DNA of 64,000 nt, taken from assembly GCA_035689325.1 (NCBI GenBank), contig DASSLQ010000194.1:1-64000 (forward strand), written 5' to 3'. Of the stretch, positions 24,318-33,305 are shown piece by piece. Numbering within the stretch: the stretch's first letter is position 1; each line of letters starts with the position of its first letter. The position numbers and the translations under genes are program-made. A model generated the notes under the pieces. The model had not been told where the DNA came from. It saw only the letters and a program-made list of their open reading frames with translations, and searched no databases. This DNA comes from SCGC-AG-212-J23 sp035689325 (lineage in GTDB: Bacteria > Pseudomonadota > Gammaproteobacteria > Burkholderiales > SG8-39).

Positions 24318-27300
24318 ATGCCCGACACCACCATCCTTACCTGGATCACCGCGGAGGTGGACCAGGCGCTCGAGCGGGTACGCGACCAGATCGCGCGCTC
24401 GGGCAGCTCGCCGCTCGACGCGCGCGCGCTCGGCGGCTGCCCGGAGCACCTGCACCAAGTGAGCGGTGCGCTCAACATGGTAGGGCTCGCCGGGGCAACG
24501 CGATTCTGCGAAGCGCTCGAGACGACTCTGACCGGGCTCAACGGCTCGCGCGGCGAAGCGGCCGGGATAATCGATCGTGCCGTCGCCGAGCTCAAGCAAT
24601 TCGTCGATGCCGTGGCGCGTGGCGAGCCGAATGTGCCGCTGCGCCTTTACCCGGCGTACCAGGCGCTCGCCCAGCTACAGGGGCGTGCCGAGTGCGCCGA
24701 GGTGGAGCTGTTCTTTCCGGACCTCACTCCGCCCGCTCCCACGCATCCGCGCCCGAAGTCGCTCGGGGAAGGCGAGCTCGCATCCTTCCTGCATTCGCAG
24801 CGCACGCGCTGGCAGCGCGGCATTCTGGCCTGGATCAAGCGGCAGCCCGCGGGTCTCGACGAGATGCGCGAGACGCTCGACGCCATCCATGCGGTGGCGC
24901 ATCAGCTGCCGGAGCGCCGCGCGCTCTGGTGGGTGGCAGGGGGCCTGGTGGATGCGCTGCTCGACGCCAGCGAGCCGCAGCGGCTCGCGCAAGCGCGCGC
25001 GCTCTGGAACAAGTTCGATATCTACATCCGTGACCTCGCCGCAGGCCAACGCGCCGACAACGAGCCGCTCCTGCGCGAGGTCCTTTACGCCATTGCCTGC
25101 TCGGCGCCGCTCACCCAGCGCATGCGCGACATCAAGCGGCTCTACGGCCTCGATGCGCTCGTCCCGTCCGCCGCGAGCGATGCTCAGACACGCGACAGGC
25201 GCAAGCTTTGCGAAGGGATCGCTGCCAAGCTCCAGACGCTGGCCCAGATCTGGCAGAGCTACCTTGCCGGTGACCCGAACAGCAGCGCCGCGTTCCGCGA
25301 GCGCGCGGCAGCACTGCGCGGCAGCGCCGTCGCGTTCGGCGACGAGCCCTTGTCCAAGCTCCTCGGCGTGATGACCGCCGCGGCCGAGCGCCTGCCGCAG
25401 AAGCCGGCCGAAGGCAGCGATTTCCTGCTGCTCGAGATGTCCTCTGCGTTCCTGCTTGCGCAGAGCCTGATCGAGCACTTCGAAGAGCCGCTTGCCGATA
25501 CCGCCGAGCAGGTGGACATCCTGTCGCAGTGGCTGGCGGAAGCAGCAGCCGGCAACGCGAGCGCAAAGGCGCCCGAGGGTCTGCGGCCGGAGCTTACGCA
25601 GCACGTCAGCGCATTGCAGCTACGCGCGCGCGTGGTGGGCGAGATCCTGACGAATCTGCACTCCGTCGAGCAGGCGTTCGACGCTTACGCGCGCGGCCAC
25701 GCACCCAAGGACATCCTGGCGAAAGTAGCACCCCAACTGCGGCAGATTCACGGGGCGCTGCGCGTGCTCTCCTGGGAGAAGGCGGCGGTCGTCATCGAAC
25801 GCTGCGAGCAAATGATCGCCACGCTCACGCCGCAAGGCGAAGACCTCGATTGGATCGCGGAGGGTCTGAGCAGCGTAGGACTGTTCGTCCGTCCTTGCGC
25901 GCAGGGGCGCGAGCCGCGCGAGGAGACCCTCGACCTTTTCCTGAAACGCCTGGAGGAGCGGCCCGCGCCGCTGCCAGCCGCCGCGGCACCCGCGCCGAGC
26001 GCCAAGCCGCTCGACGACGACCTGCTGCAGGTGTTCCTCGAGGAAGCGGTGGAGGTTCTCGCCACGATCGCCGCCAGCGTGCCGAAATGCCGCGCGGAGC
26101 CGGCGAACGTCGAAGAGCTCGCCACCATCCGGCGCGGCTTCCACACGCTGAAGGGCAGCGGCCGCATGGTCGGGCTCGCGGATCTGGGCGAGGCGGCCTG
26201 GCAGGTCGAGCGGGTGATGAATCAGTGGCTCGAGCGCCAGCAGCCCGCCACGGACGCGCTGCTCGAGCTCGCCACCGTCGCGCATGGCTGCTTCACCGAC
26301 TGGATCGAGCGCCTGCGCAATGGCGAGACGCCGCTCATCGATACCCATCCCATCAGCAAGCTTGTCGCCAGGCTGGTCGGCGACGATTCCAGCGTGCTGC
26401 GGGTGCGCGACGTCTATCTCAAGGAAGCCGCCCAGCACATCGCCACGCTGAAGAACGAATGCGCGGCATGGACCGCCAGCGAGGCGGCGGAGGCTTCGCC
26501 CGAGTTCATGCGCGCGGCGCATACCCTGGCCAGCTCCTCGAGCACGGCGCGCGTCGAGGCGATCGCGCAGGTCGCTGCGGGGCTCGAGCAGTGGATGCCG
26601 CTCGCCGAGCGCACGGTCGAGGCCGCCGAGCGCCAGATGATCGCTGCGGCGATCGACAAGCTGGGCGAGATGCACTCCGCCGTCAGCCGCGGGGAATCGC
26701 CCGCACCGGCAGCCGAAACGCTCGCCGAGCTGGAGGGGCTGCGCAACCGGCTGCTCGTTCCGGCGCGGCCGAAAGACAAGCGCGCGGTGCGCGACGACCT
26801 GGACGGCGACTTGCTGCCGGTATTTCTCGAGGAAGCGCACGAACTCGTGCCGCAGGTCGTAGGCGACTTGCGCGCCTGGCGCGCGAATCCCCAGGACCGC
26901 ACCGCGGCCGACGCCGTCAAGCGCGTGCTGCACACGCTCAAGGGCGGCGCGCGCATGGCGGGCGCCATCCGCTTGGGCGAGCTTACCCACCTGATGGAAA
27001 GCCGCATCGAGTACGCGCTCGAGGCGGGCGAGGTGACTCCAGAGCTCTTCGAGGAGCTGCAGACGCAGCTCGACCGCCTGAGCGCCGACGTCGAGAAGCT
27101 CGGCGCCCCTGCCGCTCCGGCGGCCACGGCGGCCGCCAAGACCGCGGAAAGCCCGCGCGCGCCGGCCGCCACGGCCGTGCTGCGTGTGAATGCCGAACGG
27201 CTCGACGGCCTGATCACCGACGCGGGCGAGGCGGCAATCGCGCGCTCGCGCATCGAGGCGGAGCTGCGCCAGACCAAGCAGGCGCTGGCGGACCTGAACG

Positions 27301-28967
27301 AGAGCATCGCGCGGCTGCGCACGCAGCTGCGTGAAGTGGAGATCCAGGCCGACAGCCAGCTGCAATCGCGCCGCTCCGAGCTCGCCGAGCACGTGCAGGA
27401 TTTCGATCCGCTCGAGTTCGATCGTTACACGCGCCTGCAGGAGCTCACGCGCATGATGGCCGAGGGCCTGAACGACGTCGCGACCCTGCAGCAGGCGCTG
27501 ATGAAGAACGTCGGCGAAACCGACGCCGCGCTCTTGCAGCAGGCGCGCATCGGCCGCGAGCTCCAGCAGGACCTGATGCGCATGCGCGCCGTGCCGTTCT
27601 CCAACCTCACGGAACGGCTGCAGCGCATCGTGCGCCAGAGCGCCGCCGAGCTCGCCCGCAAGGCCGAGCTCACCATCGAGGGCGGCCAGGTCGAGCTCGA
27701 TCGCGGCGTACTCGAGCGCATCGGCGCCCCGATCGAGCACATGCTGCGCAACGCGCTCGTGCACGGCATCGAGGCTCCGGCGACGCGCGCCGCGGCCGGC
27801 AAGCCCGAGGCGGGCCAGATCGCCATCAGCTTGCGGCAGGAGGCGAACGAAGTCGTCGTCATGGTGACGGACGACGGCGCCGGGATCGACCTCGAGCGGC
27901 TGCAGGCCAAGGCGGTGGAGAAAGGCCTCCTTGCCGCGGACCAGCTGCTGAGCGAGGCCGAGCAGGTCCAGCTCGTGTTCATGTCCGGCATCTCGACCGC
28001 GGAGTCGGTGACCGAGCTCGCCGGCCGCGGCGTCGGCATGGATGTCGTGCGCACCGAGATCCACGCCCTCGGTGGCCGAGTCGAAGTGACGAGCGCCCGC
28101 GGCCGCGGCACGACGTTCACGATCTACCTGCCGCTCACCCTTGCCGTGACGCAGACCGTGATGGTGCGCGCGGGCGGCATGATGCTCGCCATTTCGTCGG
28201 CCTTGATCGAGCAGGTGCTGCGCGTGAAGGCCGACGCGCTCGTCTCGCACTACGAGACGGGCAGCATCGAATTCCAGGGGCGGCAGTATCCGCTGCACTA
28301 CCTGCGCCAGCTGCTCGGCAGCCGTGCCGCCACCAACATTCAGGACGACAACCTGGTACTCCTCGTGAGGAGCGGCGCGCATCGCCTCGCGGTCCACGTG
28401 GACGATCTCATCGGCCAGCGCGAGATGGTGGTGAAGAACATCGGTCCGCAGCTCTCGCGCATGCCAGGTGCCGCCGGCGCCACGGTGCTGCCCGACGGCT
28501 CGATCGTGCTGATCGTGAACCCGGTGCAGCTCGCGCATCGCGGCACCACGCCGATGCGGACCACCGTGACGCCGGAGTTCTCCGCCAACGCCGCGCGCGC
28601 CGCGCCGCTCGTCATGGTGGTCGACGATTCGCTTACCGTGCGCAAGATCACCGGCCGCTTGCTCGAGCGCGAGGGCTACCGCGTACTCACCGCCAAGGAC
28701 GGGGTTGACGCGCTCGAACAGCTCAAGGGCGAGCTGCCGGCGATCATGCTGGTCGACATCGAGATGCCGCGCATGGACGGCTTCGACCTCGCGCGTAACG
28801 TGCGTGGCGATCCGCGCACCATGGAGATCCCGATCGTCATCATTTCGTCGCGCACCGCGGCCAAGCACCGCAGCCGCGCCGCCGAGCTCGGCGTCAATGC
28901 GTTCCTCGGCAAGCCCTACCAGGAGTCGGAGCTACTGCAGCAGATCGCCGCCCTCGCGAAACAATGA
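24318..28967 (+). CDS. chpA: Hybrid chemosensory histidine kinase ChpA/PilL with multiple HPt domains
   Basis: This 1549-residue cytoplasmic kinase is the core of the Pil-Chp array. Four HPt-like modules can be followed: around residue 44-46 (HLHQVSGAL, degenerate), His609 (FHTLKGSG, canonical), His735 (AHTLASSS, lacking Lys-Gly) and His872 (LHTLKGGA, canonical). A coiled dimerisation segment is followed by a HATPase domain with an N-box near 1141 (HMLRNALVHG) and the DDGAGID motif, a CheW-like domain at about 1275-1410, and a C-terminal receiver with phosphoacceptor Asp1480 (VDIEMPRMDG). Pseudomonas ChpA has more Xpt domains and about 2470 residues, so this is a shorter form, as in many betaproteobacteria. 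It is followed by a Ser/Thr kinase in place of pilK-chpB genes. Confidence 0.93.
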   Translation: MPDTTILTWITAEVDQALERVRDQIARSGSSPLDARALGGCPEHLHQVSGALNMVGLAGATRFCEALETTLTGLNGSRGEAAGIIDRAVAELKQFVDAVARGEPNVPLRLYPAYQALAQLQGRAECAEVELFFPDLTPPAPTHPRPKSLGEGELASFLHSQRTRWQRGILAWIKRQPAGLDEMRETLDAIHAVAHQLPERRALWWVAGGLVDALLDASEPQRLAQARALWNKFDIYIRDLAAGQRADNEPLLREVLYAIACSAPLTQRMRDIKRLYGLDALVPSAASDAQTRDRRKLCEGIAAKLQTLAQIWQSYLAGDPNSSAAFRERAAALRGSAVAFGDEPLSKLLGVMTAAAERLPQKPAEGSDFLLLEMSSAFLLAQSLIEHFEEPLADTAEQVDILSQWLAEAAAGNASAKAPEGLRPELTQHVSALQLRARVVGEILTNLHSVEQAFDAYARGHAPKDILAKVAPQLRQIHGALRVLSWEKAAVVIERCEQMIATLTPQGEDLDWIAEGLSSVGLFVRPCAQGREPREETLDLFLKRLEERPAPLPAAAAPAPSAKPLDDDLLQVFLEEAVEVLATIAASVPKCRAEPANVEELATIRRGFHTLKGSGRMVGLADLGEAAWQVERVMNQWLERQQPATDALLELATVAHGCFTDWIERLRNGETPLIDTHPISKLVARLVGDDSSVLRVRDVYLKEAAQHIATLKNECAAWTASEAAEASPEFMRAAHTLASSSSTARVEAIAQVAAGLEQWMPLAERTVEAAERQMIAAAIDKLGEMHSAVSRGESPAPAAETLAELEGLRNRLLVPARPKDKRAVRDDLDGDLLPVFLEEAHELVPQVVGDLRAWRANPQDRTAADAVKRVLHTLKGGARMAGAIRLGELTHLMESRIEYALEAGEVTPELFEELQTQLDRLSADVEKLGAPAAPAATAAAKTAESPRAPAATAVLRVNAERLDGLITDAGEAAIARSRIEAELRQTKQALADLNESIARLRTQLREVEIQADSQLQSRRSELAEHVQDFDPLEFDRYTRLQELTRMMAEGLNDVATLQQALMKNVGETDAALLQQARIGRELQQDLMRMRAVPFSNLTERLQRIVRQSAAELARKAELTIEGGQVELDRGVLERIGAPIEHMLRNALVHGIEAPATRAAAGKPEAGQIAISLRQEANEVVVMVTDDGAGIDLERLQAKAVEKGLLAADQLLSEAEQVQLVFMSGISTAESVTELAGRGVGMDVVRTEIHALGGRVEVTSARGRGTTFTIYLPLTLAVTQTVMVRAGGMMLAISSALIEQVLRVKADALVSHYETGSIEFQGRQYPLHYLRQLLGSRAATNIQDDNLVLLVRSGAHRLAVHVDDLIGQREMVVKNIGPQLSRMPGAAGATVLPDGSIVLIVNPVQLAHRGTTPMRTTVTPEFSANAARAAPLVMVVDDSLTVRKITGRLLEREGYRVLTAKDGVDALEQLKGELPAIMLVDIEMPRMDGFDLARNVRGDPRTMEIPIVIISSRTAAKHRSRAAELGVNAFLGKPYQESELLQQIAALAKQ

Positions 28968-28977
28968 AATTCGGCTC

Positions 28978-30267
28978 ATGAAGTTCGAGCTCCAGGAGCA
29001 CATCGGAAAATACCCGCTGCTGCGCGAGATCGGCGCCGGCGCCACCAGCAAGGTCTACCTCGCGCGCGACCCGTTTGCCGAGCGCGATGTCGCCATCAAG
29101 GTGTTCCAGTTCGATAAGGAGGCCGACCGCGAGCAGGAGCGCATGAAGCACAAGTCGTTCATCGCCGAGGCGTCGCTCGCCGGCAAGCTTGCTCACCCGC
29201 ACATCGTTGATATCTTCGACGCCGTGGTGGAGCCGGGCCGCAGCTATCTGGTCATGGAATACGTGCCCGGCAGCACGCTCGAGGCGCATGGCGACGTGTC
29301 GCGGCTGCTGCCGGTCAACAAAGTGGTGGAGATCGTCTTCAAGTGCATCCGCGCCCTGGAATACGCGCACCGGCATGGTGTCATCCACCGCGACATCAAG
29401 CCCGGCAACATCCTCCTTTCGGAGACGGGCGAGACGAAAGTGAGCGACTTCGGCGCCTCCTTCCAGCAGAAGCTCCAGGACACGACGCAGATCAGCGGCG
29501 TCGGCTCGCCCGCCTATATGTCGCCCGAGCAGGTGCGCCTCGAGCCGCTCACGCACCAGACCGACATCTATTCCCTGGGCGTGACCATGTACCGGCTGCT
29601 CACCGGACGGCTGCCGTTCACCGCCTCGACGCAGCCCGCGCTCACCTACGCCATCCTCAACACCGCGGCGCAGCGCCCGGCGATGCTGCGGCCTGAGCTG
29701 CCGGGTCTCCTCGACGCCATCGTCATGAAGGCGATGGAAAAGAGTCCCGCCGCGCGCTACCAGTCATGGCTCGATTTCGGCAAGGACTTGAGCCAGGCCT
29801 TTGCCAGCCTGCGCCTTGCCGGCGCCAAAGTGTCGGATTCCGAGAAGTTCACCAAGCTGCGCGACTTCCCGTTCTTCGCCGACTTCAACGATGTGGCGCT
29901 CTGGGAGCTGATCCGCATTGCCACCTGGAAAACCATCCCGCCGCAGACCGTCTTGATCCGGGAAGGCGAGACCGGCGACAACTTCTATTTCCTGGTCGAA
30001 GGCGATGTCGACGTCACGCTCTTCGGCAAGCTCCTCGCCACCGTTAAAGCCGGGCGCTGCTTCGGCGAGCTGCTCTACTTCGCCGAGCGCTCGCAGCGCC
30101 GCACCAGCACTGTCACCGCGCGCACGCCGATCACCGTGATGGAAGTGAAGGCCGACGCAATGCGCGCCGCGACCGACGCCTGCCAGGCCGCCTTCAACAA
30201 GGCGTGCATGCGCGTGCTGATCGAGCGGCTGGTCGATTCGAACCAGCGCCTGGCGCAAGCCGCGTAA
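28978..30267 (+). CDS. Ser/Thr protein kinase with C-terminal cyclic-nucleotide-binding domain
   Basis: This 429-residue soluble protein has residues 1-270 as a Hanks-type kinase: Gly loop IGAGATSKVY (18-27), Lys41 in AIKVF, catalytic loop HRDIKPGN (His137, Asp139), DFG at 157-159 and SPAYMSPEQ. All catalytic residues are present. Residues about 295-420 form a cNMP-binding domain ending in FGELLYFAERSQRRTSTV, whose Glu and Arg correspond to the phosphate-binding cassette. No transmembrane segment is present. ATG at 28978 follows chpA by 10 bp on the same strand, placing it in the Pil-Chp operon. Since Pil-Chp systems regulate cAMP in Pseudomonas, cAMP control of this kinase is an attractive inference. 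Substrates are unknown. Confidence 0.92.
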   Translation: MKFELQEHIGKYPLLREIGAGATSKVYLARDPFAERDVAIKVFQFDKEADREQERMKHKSFIAEASLAGKLAHPHIVDIFDAVVEPGRSYLVMEYVPGSTLEAHGDVSRLLPVNKVVEIVFKCIRALEYAHRHGVIHRDIKPGNILLSETGETKVSDFGASFQQKLQDTTQISGVGSPAYMSPEQVRLEPLTHQTDIYSLGVTMYRLLTGRLPFTASTQPALTYAILNTAAQRPAMLRPELPGLLDAIVMKAMEKSPAARYQSWLDFGKDLSQAFASLRLAGAKVSDSEKFTKLRDFPFFADFNDVALWELIRIATWKTIPPQTVLIREGETGDNFYFLVEGDVDVTLFGKLLATVKAGRCFGELLYFAERSQRRTSTVTARTPITVMEVKADAMRAATDACQAAFNKACMRVLIERLVDSNQRLAQAA

Positions 30268-30279
30268 ACACGCGGGTCC

Positions 30280-31185
30280 CTAAACCGGATCCCAGCTGAA
30301 GACCTCCTGCGTGCGCTCGAGCGCGTAGAAATGCGCGCGCAGCGCCGGCATCGCATGCTCGGCGATCGCCGCGGCGCTCCAGCCGCCCTCGCGGTGCACC
30401 GAGCGCAGCGGCCGGTTCTGCGACATCAGAAAAAGCTCGTTCGCGCGTACCGCAAAGATCTGCCCGCTGACATCGCGCGCCTCGTCAGAGGCGAGATACA
30501 CCGCGAGCGGCGCAATCTTCGCGGTTTCCATGCTTTTCAGCTTTTCCACCCGTGCTTGCTGTTCCGGCGTCTCGGTCGGTATCGAGCCGATCATCCGGCT
30601 CCAGGCGAACGGCGCGATGCAGTTCGAGCGTACGTGGTACCTGGCCATGTCGAGCGCGATGGACTTGGAGAGGCCGACGACCCCGAGCTTGGCAGACGCA
30701 TAGTTCGCCTGACCGAGATTTCCCACCAGCCCCGACGTCGATGTCATGTGGATATACGAGCCCGACTCCTGTGTCTTGAAGTGCGGCGCCGCGGCGCGCG
30801 CCACGTAGAACGAGCCGTTGAGATGTACGTCGATCACCGCGCGCCATTCCTCGACCGACATATTGAAGAAGAACCGGTCGCGGAGGATGCCGGCGTTGTT
30901 CACCACCGCATCGAGGCGCCCGAAGCCGTCCAGCGCCGCCTGCACGATGCGATTCGCCGAGGCCCAGTCCGCCACGCTGTCAACGTTGGCAACGGCCTCG
31001 CCGCCCGCGGCCCGGATCTCATCCGCCACGCGCTGCGCAGGTGCGCTGCTCGCGCCTTCGCCCTTCACCGACGTGCCGAGATCGTTGACCACGAGCTTCG
31101 CGCCCGCCGCGGCCATCGCCAGCGCAAAGTCGCGGCCAATGCCGCCACCGGCGCCGGTGACGAGCACGACCTTGCCTTTTAGCAT
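30280..31185 (-). CDS. Short-chain dehydrogenase, MFE-2/3-hydroxyacyl-CoA dehydrogenase-like
   Basis: This 301-residue SDR has complete motifs: TGAGGGIGRDFALAMA, NNAGILRD, MTSTSGLVG with the active Ser, and YASAKLGVVG with Tyr and Lys. The long C-terminus (ARDVSGQIFAVRANELFLMSQ) and the VVNDLGTSVKGEG insert match the dehydrogenase part of peroxisomal multifunctional enzymes and similar bacterial proteins acting on hydroxyacyl-CoA esters. ATG at 31185 faces the NDP-forming acyl-CoA ligase 20 bp away. A minus-strand CATAAT, 6 bp upstream, implies a leaderless transcript. Substrate chain and stereochemistry are not determinable. Confidence 0.9.
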   Translation of the reverse strand: MLKGKVVLVTGAGGGIGRDFALAMAAAGAKLVVNDLGTSVKGEGASSAPAQRVADEIRAAGGEAVANVDSVADWASANRIVQAALDGFGRLDAVVNNAGILRDRFFFNMSVEEWRAVIDVHLNGSFYVARAAAPHFKTQESGSYIHMTSTSGLVGNLGQANYASAKLGVVGLSKSIALDMARYHVRSNCIAPFAWSRMIGSIPTETPEQQARVEKLKSMETAKIAPLAVYLASDEARDVSGQIFAVRANELFLMSQNRPLRSVHREGGWSAAAIAEHAMPALRAHFYALERTQEVFSWDPV

Positions 31186-31205
31186 CGCCGTATTATGCGC
31201 GCGCG
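31186..31205. promoter_or_regulatory. Twenty-bp divergent promoter shared by the SDR and acyl-CoA ligase genes
   Basis: The entire spacer between two divergent ATG codons is 20 bp. It holds TATTAT on the plus strand (31191-31196, 9 bp from the ATG at 31206) and the overlapping CATAAT on the minus strand (31197-31192, 6 bp from the ATG at 31185). Transcription starts would fall at or within about 3 bp of the start codons, leaving no room for ribosome-binding sites. Confidence 0.45.
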
Positions 31206-33272
31206 ATGCCATCGAGCCTCGACGCCGCCCTCAATCCCGCGTCCGTAGCGATCATCGGCGCTTCCGACAACCCGCACAAGGTCGGCGGCCGCCCGCTGCT
31301 CTATCTGCAGCGCTACGGCTATGGCGGCGCGATCTATCCGATCAATCCGGGCCGCGCCAGGGTCCAGGGTGTGCGCGCGCTTGCGCGCATCGAAGATGCG
31401 CCGCAGCCGCCGGATCTCGCGATCATCGCGATCGCCGGCAATGAAGCGGTCGCTGCCGTCGAATCCTGCGCCGCGCGCGGCGTGAAAGTGGCGGTGGTGA
31501 TGACCTCGGGCTTCGCCGAGACGGGTGAGGAGGGCGCGCGGGCGCAGGCGCGCATGGCGGCGGCAGCGCGAGCCGCCGGCATGCGCCTCATCGGCCCGAA
31601 TTGCCAGGGACTCGCCAACTTCGCGACCGGCATGGTGGCCAACTTCTCCACCATCTTCCATGAGCTCGAAGGACGCGACGGGCCGGTGGCGATCGTCAGC
31701 CAGAGCGGCGCGAACTCGCAGGCGATCTACGCGCTGCTGCGCGAGCAGGGCCTGAGCGCGCGCCATGTGCACACCACCGGCAACGAGGCGGACGTCACGG
31801 TCGCAGATCTCGCCGCCGCGGTCGTGCGTGACCCGGGCGTGCGGCTCGTCCTGCTCTATATGGAAGCGATCAAGGATCCAATGCTGCTCGCGCACGCCGC
31901 TGCCGGCGCCCGGGTGCGCGATGTTCCGATCGTCGCGCTGAAGGCCGGCCGCACGGCGAGCGGCCAGCGCGCCGCCCGCTCGCACACCGGCGCGCTCGCC
32001 ATCGAGGATCGCGTAGTCGACGCCTTTTTCGAGCGCTGCGGCATCTGGCGCGCTCGCGATCCGCAGGAGCTGGTGCGCGCGGCCGAACTCTACCTTGGCG
32101 GACACCGCCCGCGCGGCAAGCGCCTCGCGTTCGTCAGCCACTCCGGCGCGAGTTGCGTGATGGCCGCCGATCACGCCGAGCGCCGCGGCATCGCACTCGC
32201 GCCGATAGCGGCGCCCGCGAAGGCCAGGCTGCGCAGCGCGTTGCCCGGCTTTGCGTCGCTCGAGAACCCGATCGACGTGACCGGTGCGCTGCTGAGCGAC
32301 TCTGGCCTGCTCGGCGCGGTGCTGCCGATCGTCGGCGACGATGCGCAAGCCGATCTGCTGCTCGTCGCGCTTCCGATCGCGGGCGCCGGCTATGACGTGC
32401 CGCGCTTCGCGCGTGATGTCGCGCAGTTCCAGCAGACCTATTGCATCGCAACCGCAGTAGCGGCGCCGCAGGCTGCCGTGCGCCAGGCGTTCGCCGACGC
32501 GGGCGTCGCGACCTTTGCGCGCGAAGGCGAAGCGATGGACGCGCTTGCGCAGCTTGCTGATCACGCTGCGCTCTTGCGCCGCCCGGCACCGGCACCGCTA
32601 CGGTGCATGGCGCTGCCCGACAGGACGCGCTTCCTCAGCGAGGCCGAGAGCCTCGCGCTGCTCGCGCAGGCCGGGCTACCGGTGATTGAGCACCGCCTGT
32701 GCCGCGACGAGCGCGAGCTCGAGCGCGCGCTCGCCGCGCTCGGCGCCGACGTCGTGCTGAAGGCCTGCTCGCCCGACCTGCCGCACAAGAGCGACCATGG
32801 CCTCGTCGCCATCGGGCCTGCCGAACCGCGCGCCGAGTACCGGCGCCAGCGCGAGCGCTGCCTCGCGCTCGGCGCACGTTTCGACGGCGTGATCGTGGCG
32901 CGCCGCGCGCGCGGCGGCCGGGAGCTCGCGCTCGGCGCCCGGCTCGACGCGCAATTCGGGCCGGTCGTGCTGGTAGGCGATGGCGGCATATACCTGGAGG
33001 CGCTGAAGGACTACCGCCTGCTCCTTGCGCCCTGCACCGAAGAGGAGGTGCTGGCCAAGCTCGCCGAGCTGCGCATCGCGCCGCTGCTTGGCGCGCTGCG
33101 CGGGCAGCAGCCGCGCGACGTGCGCGCGCTGGCCCGCATGGCAGTCAAGCTTGGCGAGGCGCTCATCGCGTGGGACGGCGCGGTCGCGTCCGTGGACATC
33201 AATCCGGTGATGGTGTTTGAAACCGGCGCGCTCGCTCTCGACGCGCTGGTCGAGAGTCGCCCGGGCGACTGA
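31206..33272 (+). CDS. NDP-forming acyl-CoA ligase (acetyl-CoA synthetase/Pat-like family)
   Basis: This 688-residue fused enzyme has a CoA-binding Rossmann domain (residues 1-140, SVAIIGASDNPHKVGG, then LIGPNCQGL), a ligase CoA domain with the phosphorylated His260 in RSHTGALA, and a C-terminal ATP-grasp domain (about 470-688; VLKACSPDLPHKSDHG and VDINPVMVF). It forms an acyl-CoA from acid, CoA and ATP or GTP via phospho-His, yielding ADP. No GNAT acetyltransferase domain is present, so a protein acetyltransferase function is not indicated. It is divergent from the SDR gene and 33 bp before etfB, consistent with a fatty- or branched-acid oxidation block. Confidence 0.9.
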   Translation: MPSSLDAALNPASVAIIGASDNPHKVGGRPLLYLQRYGYGGAIYPINPGRARVQGVRALARIEDAPQPPDLAIIAIAGNEAVAAVESCAARGVKVAVVMTSGFAETGEEGARAQARMAAAARAAGMRLIGPNCQGLANFATGMVANFSTIFHELEGRDGPVAIVSQSGANSQAIYALLREQGLSARHVHTTGNEADVTVADLAAAVVRDPGVRLVLLYMEAIKDPMLLAHAAAGARVRDVPIVALKAGRTASGQRAARSHTGALAIEDRVVDAFFERCGIWRARDPQELVRAAELYLGGHRPRGKRLAFVSHSGASCVMAADHAERRGIALAPIAAPAKARLRSALPGFASLENPIDVTGALLSDSGLLGAVLPIVGDDAQADLLLVALPIAGAGYDVPRFARDVAQFQQTYCIATAVAAPQAAVRQAFADAGVATFAREGEAMDALAQLADHAALLRRPAPAPLRCMALPDRTRFLSEAESLALLAQAGLPVIEHRLCRDERELERALAALGADVVLKACSPDLPHKSDHGLVAIGPAEPRAEYRRQRERCLALGARFDGVIVARRARGGRELALGARLDAQFGPVVLVGDGGIYLEALKDYRLLLAPCTEEEVLAKLAELRIAPLLGALRGQQPRDVRALARMAVKLGEALIAWDGAVASVDINPVMVFETGALALDALVESRPGD

Positions 33273-33296
33273 CGGGCGAAAGCCGAGGGCTATAAT
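33269..33296 (+). promoter_or_regulatory. Promoter of the etfBA operon
   Basis: A consensus TATAAT at 33291-33296 is preceded, with a 16-bp spacer, by CTGACG (33269-33274), close to the TTGACA -35 box. The etfB ATG begins only 9 bp after the -10 box, so transcription would start about 2-3 bases before or at the ATG. No Shine-Dalgarno sequence can fit. This is the best consensus promoter in the window. Confidence 0.6.
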
Positions 33297-33305
33297 TTTC
33301 TCGCC

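Noticed and set aside
20778..28868. Very long open frames on the minus strand opposite pilJ and chpA (over 1000 codons each).
   Set aside because: They are antisense shadows of GC-rich coding sequence: repetitive Arg/Leu/His composition, no domain, and perfect coincidence with well-recognised genes on the plus strand.
31206..33272. NDP-forming ligase as a protein lysine acetyltransferase (Pat).
   Set aside because: The protein ends after the ATP-grasp domain; there is no GNAT domain.
33269..33296. etfB promoter as a sigma-54 or ECF site.
   Set aside because: The TATAAT and CTGACG at 16-bp spacing fit the housekeeping sigma factor; no GG/GC pair of sigma-54 is present.
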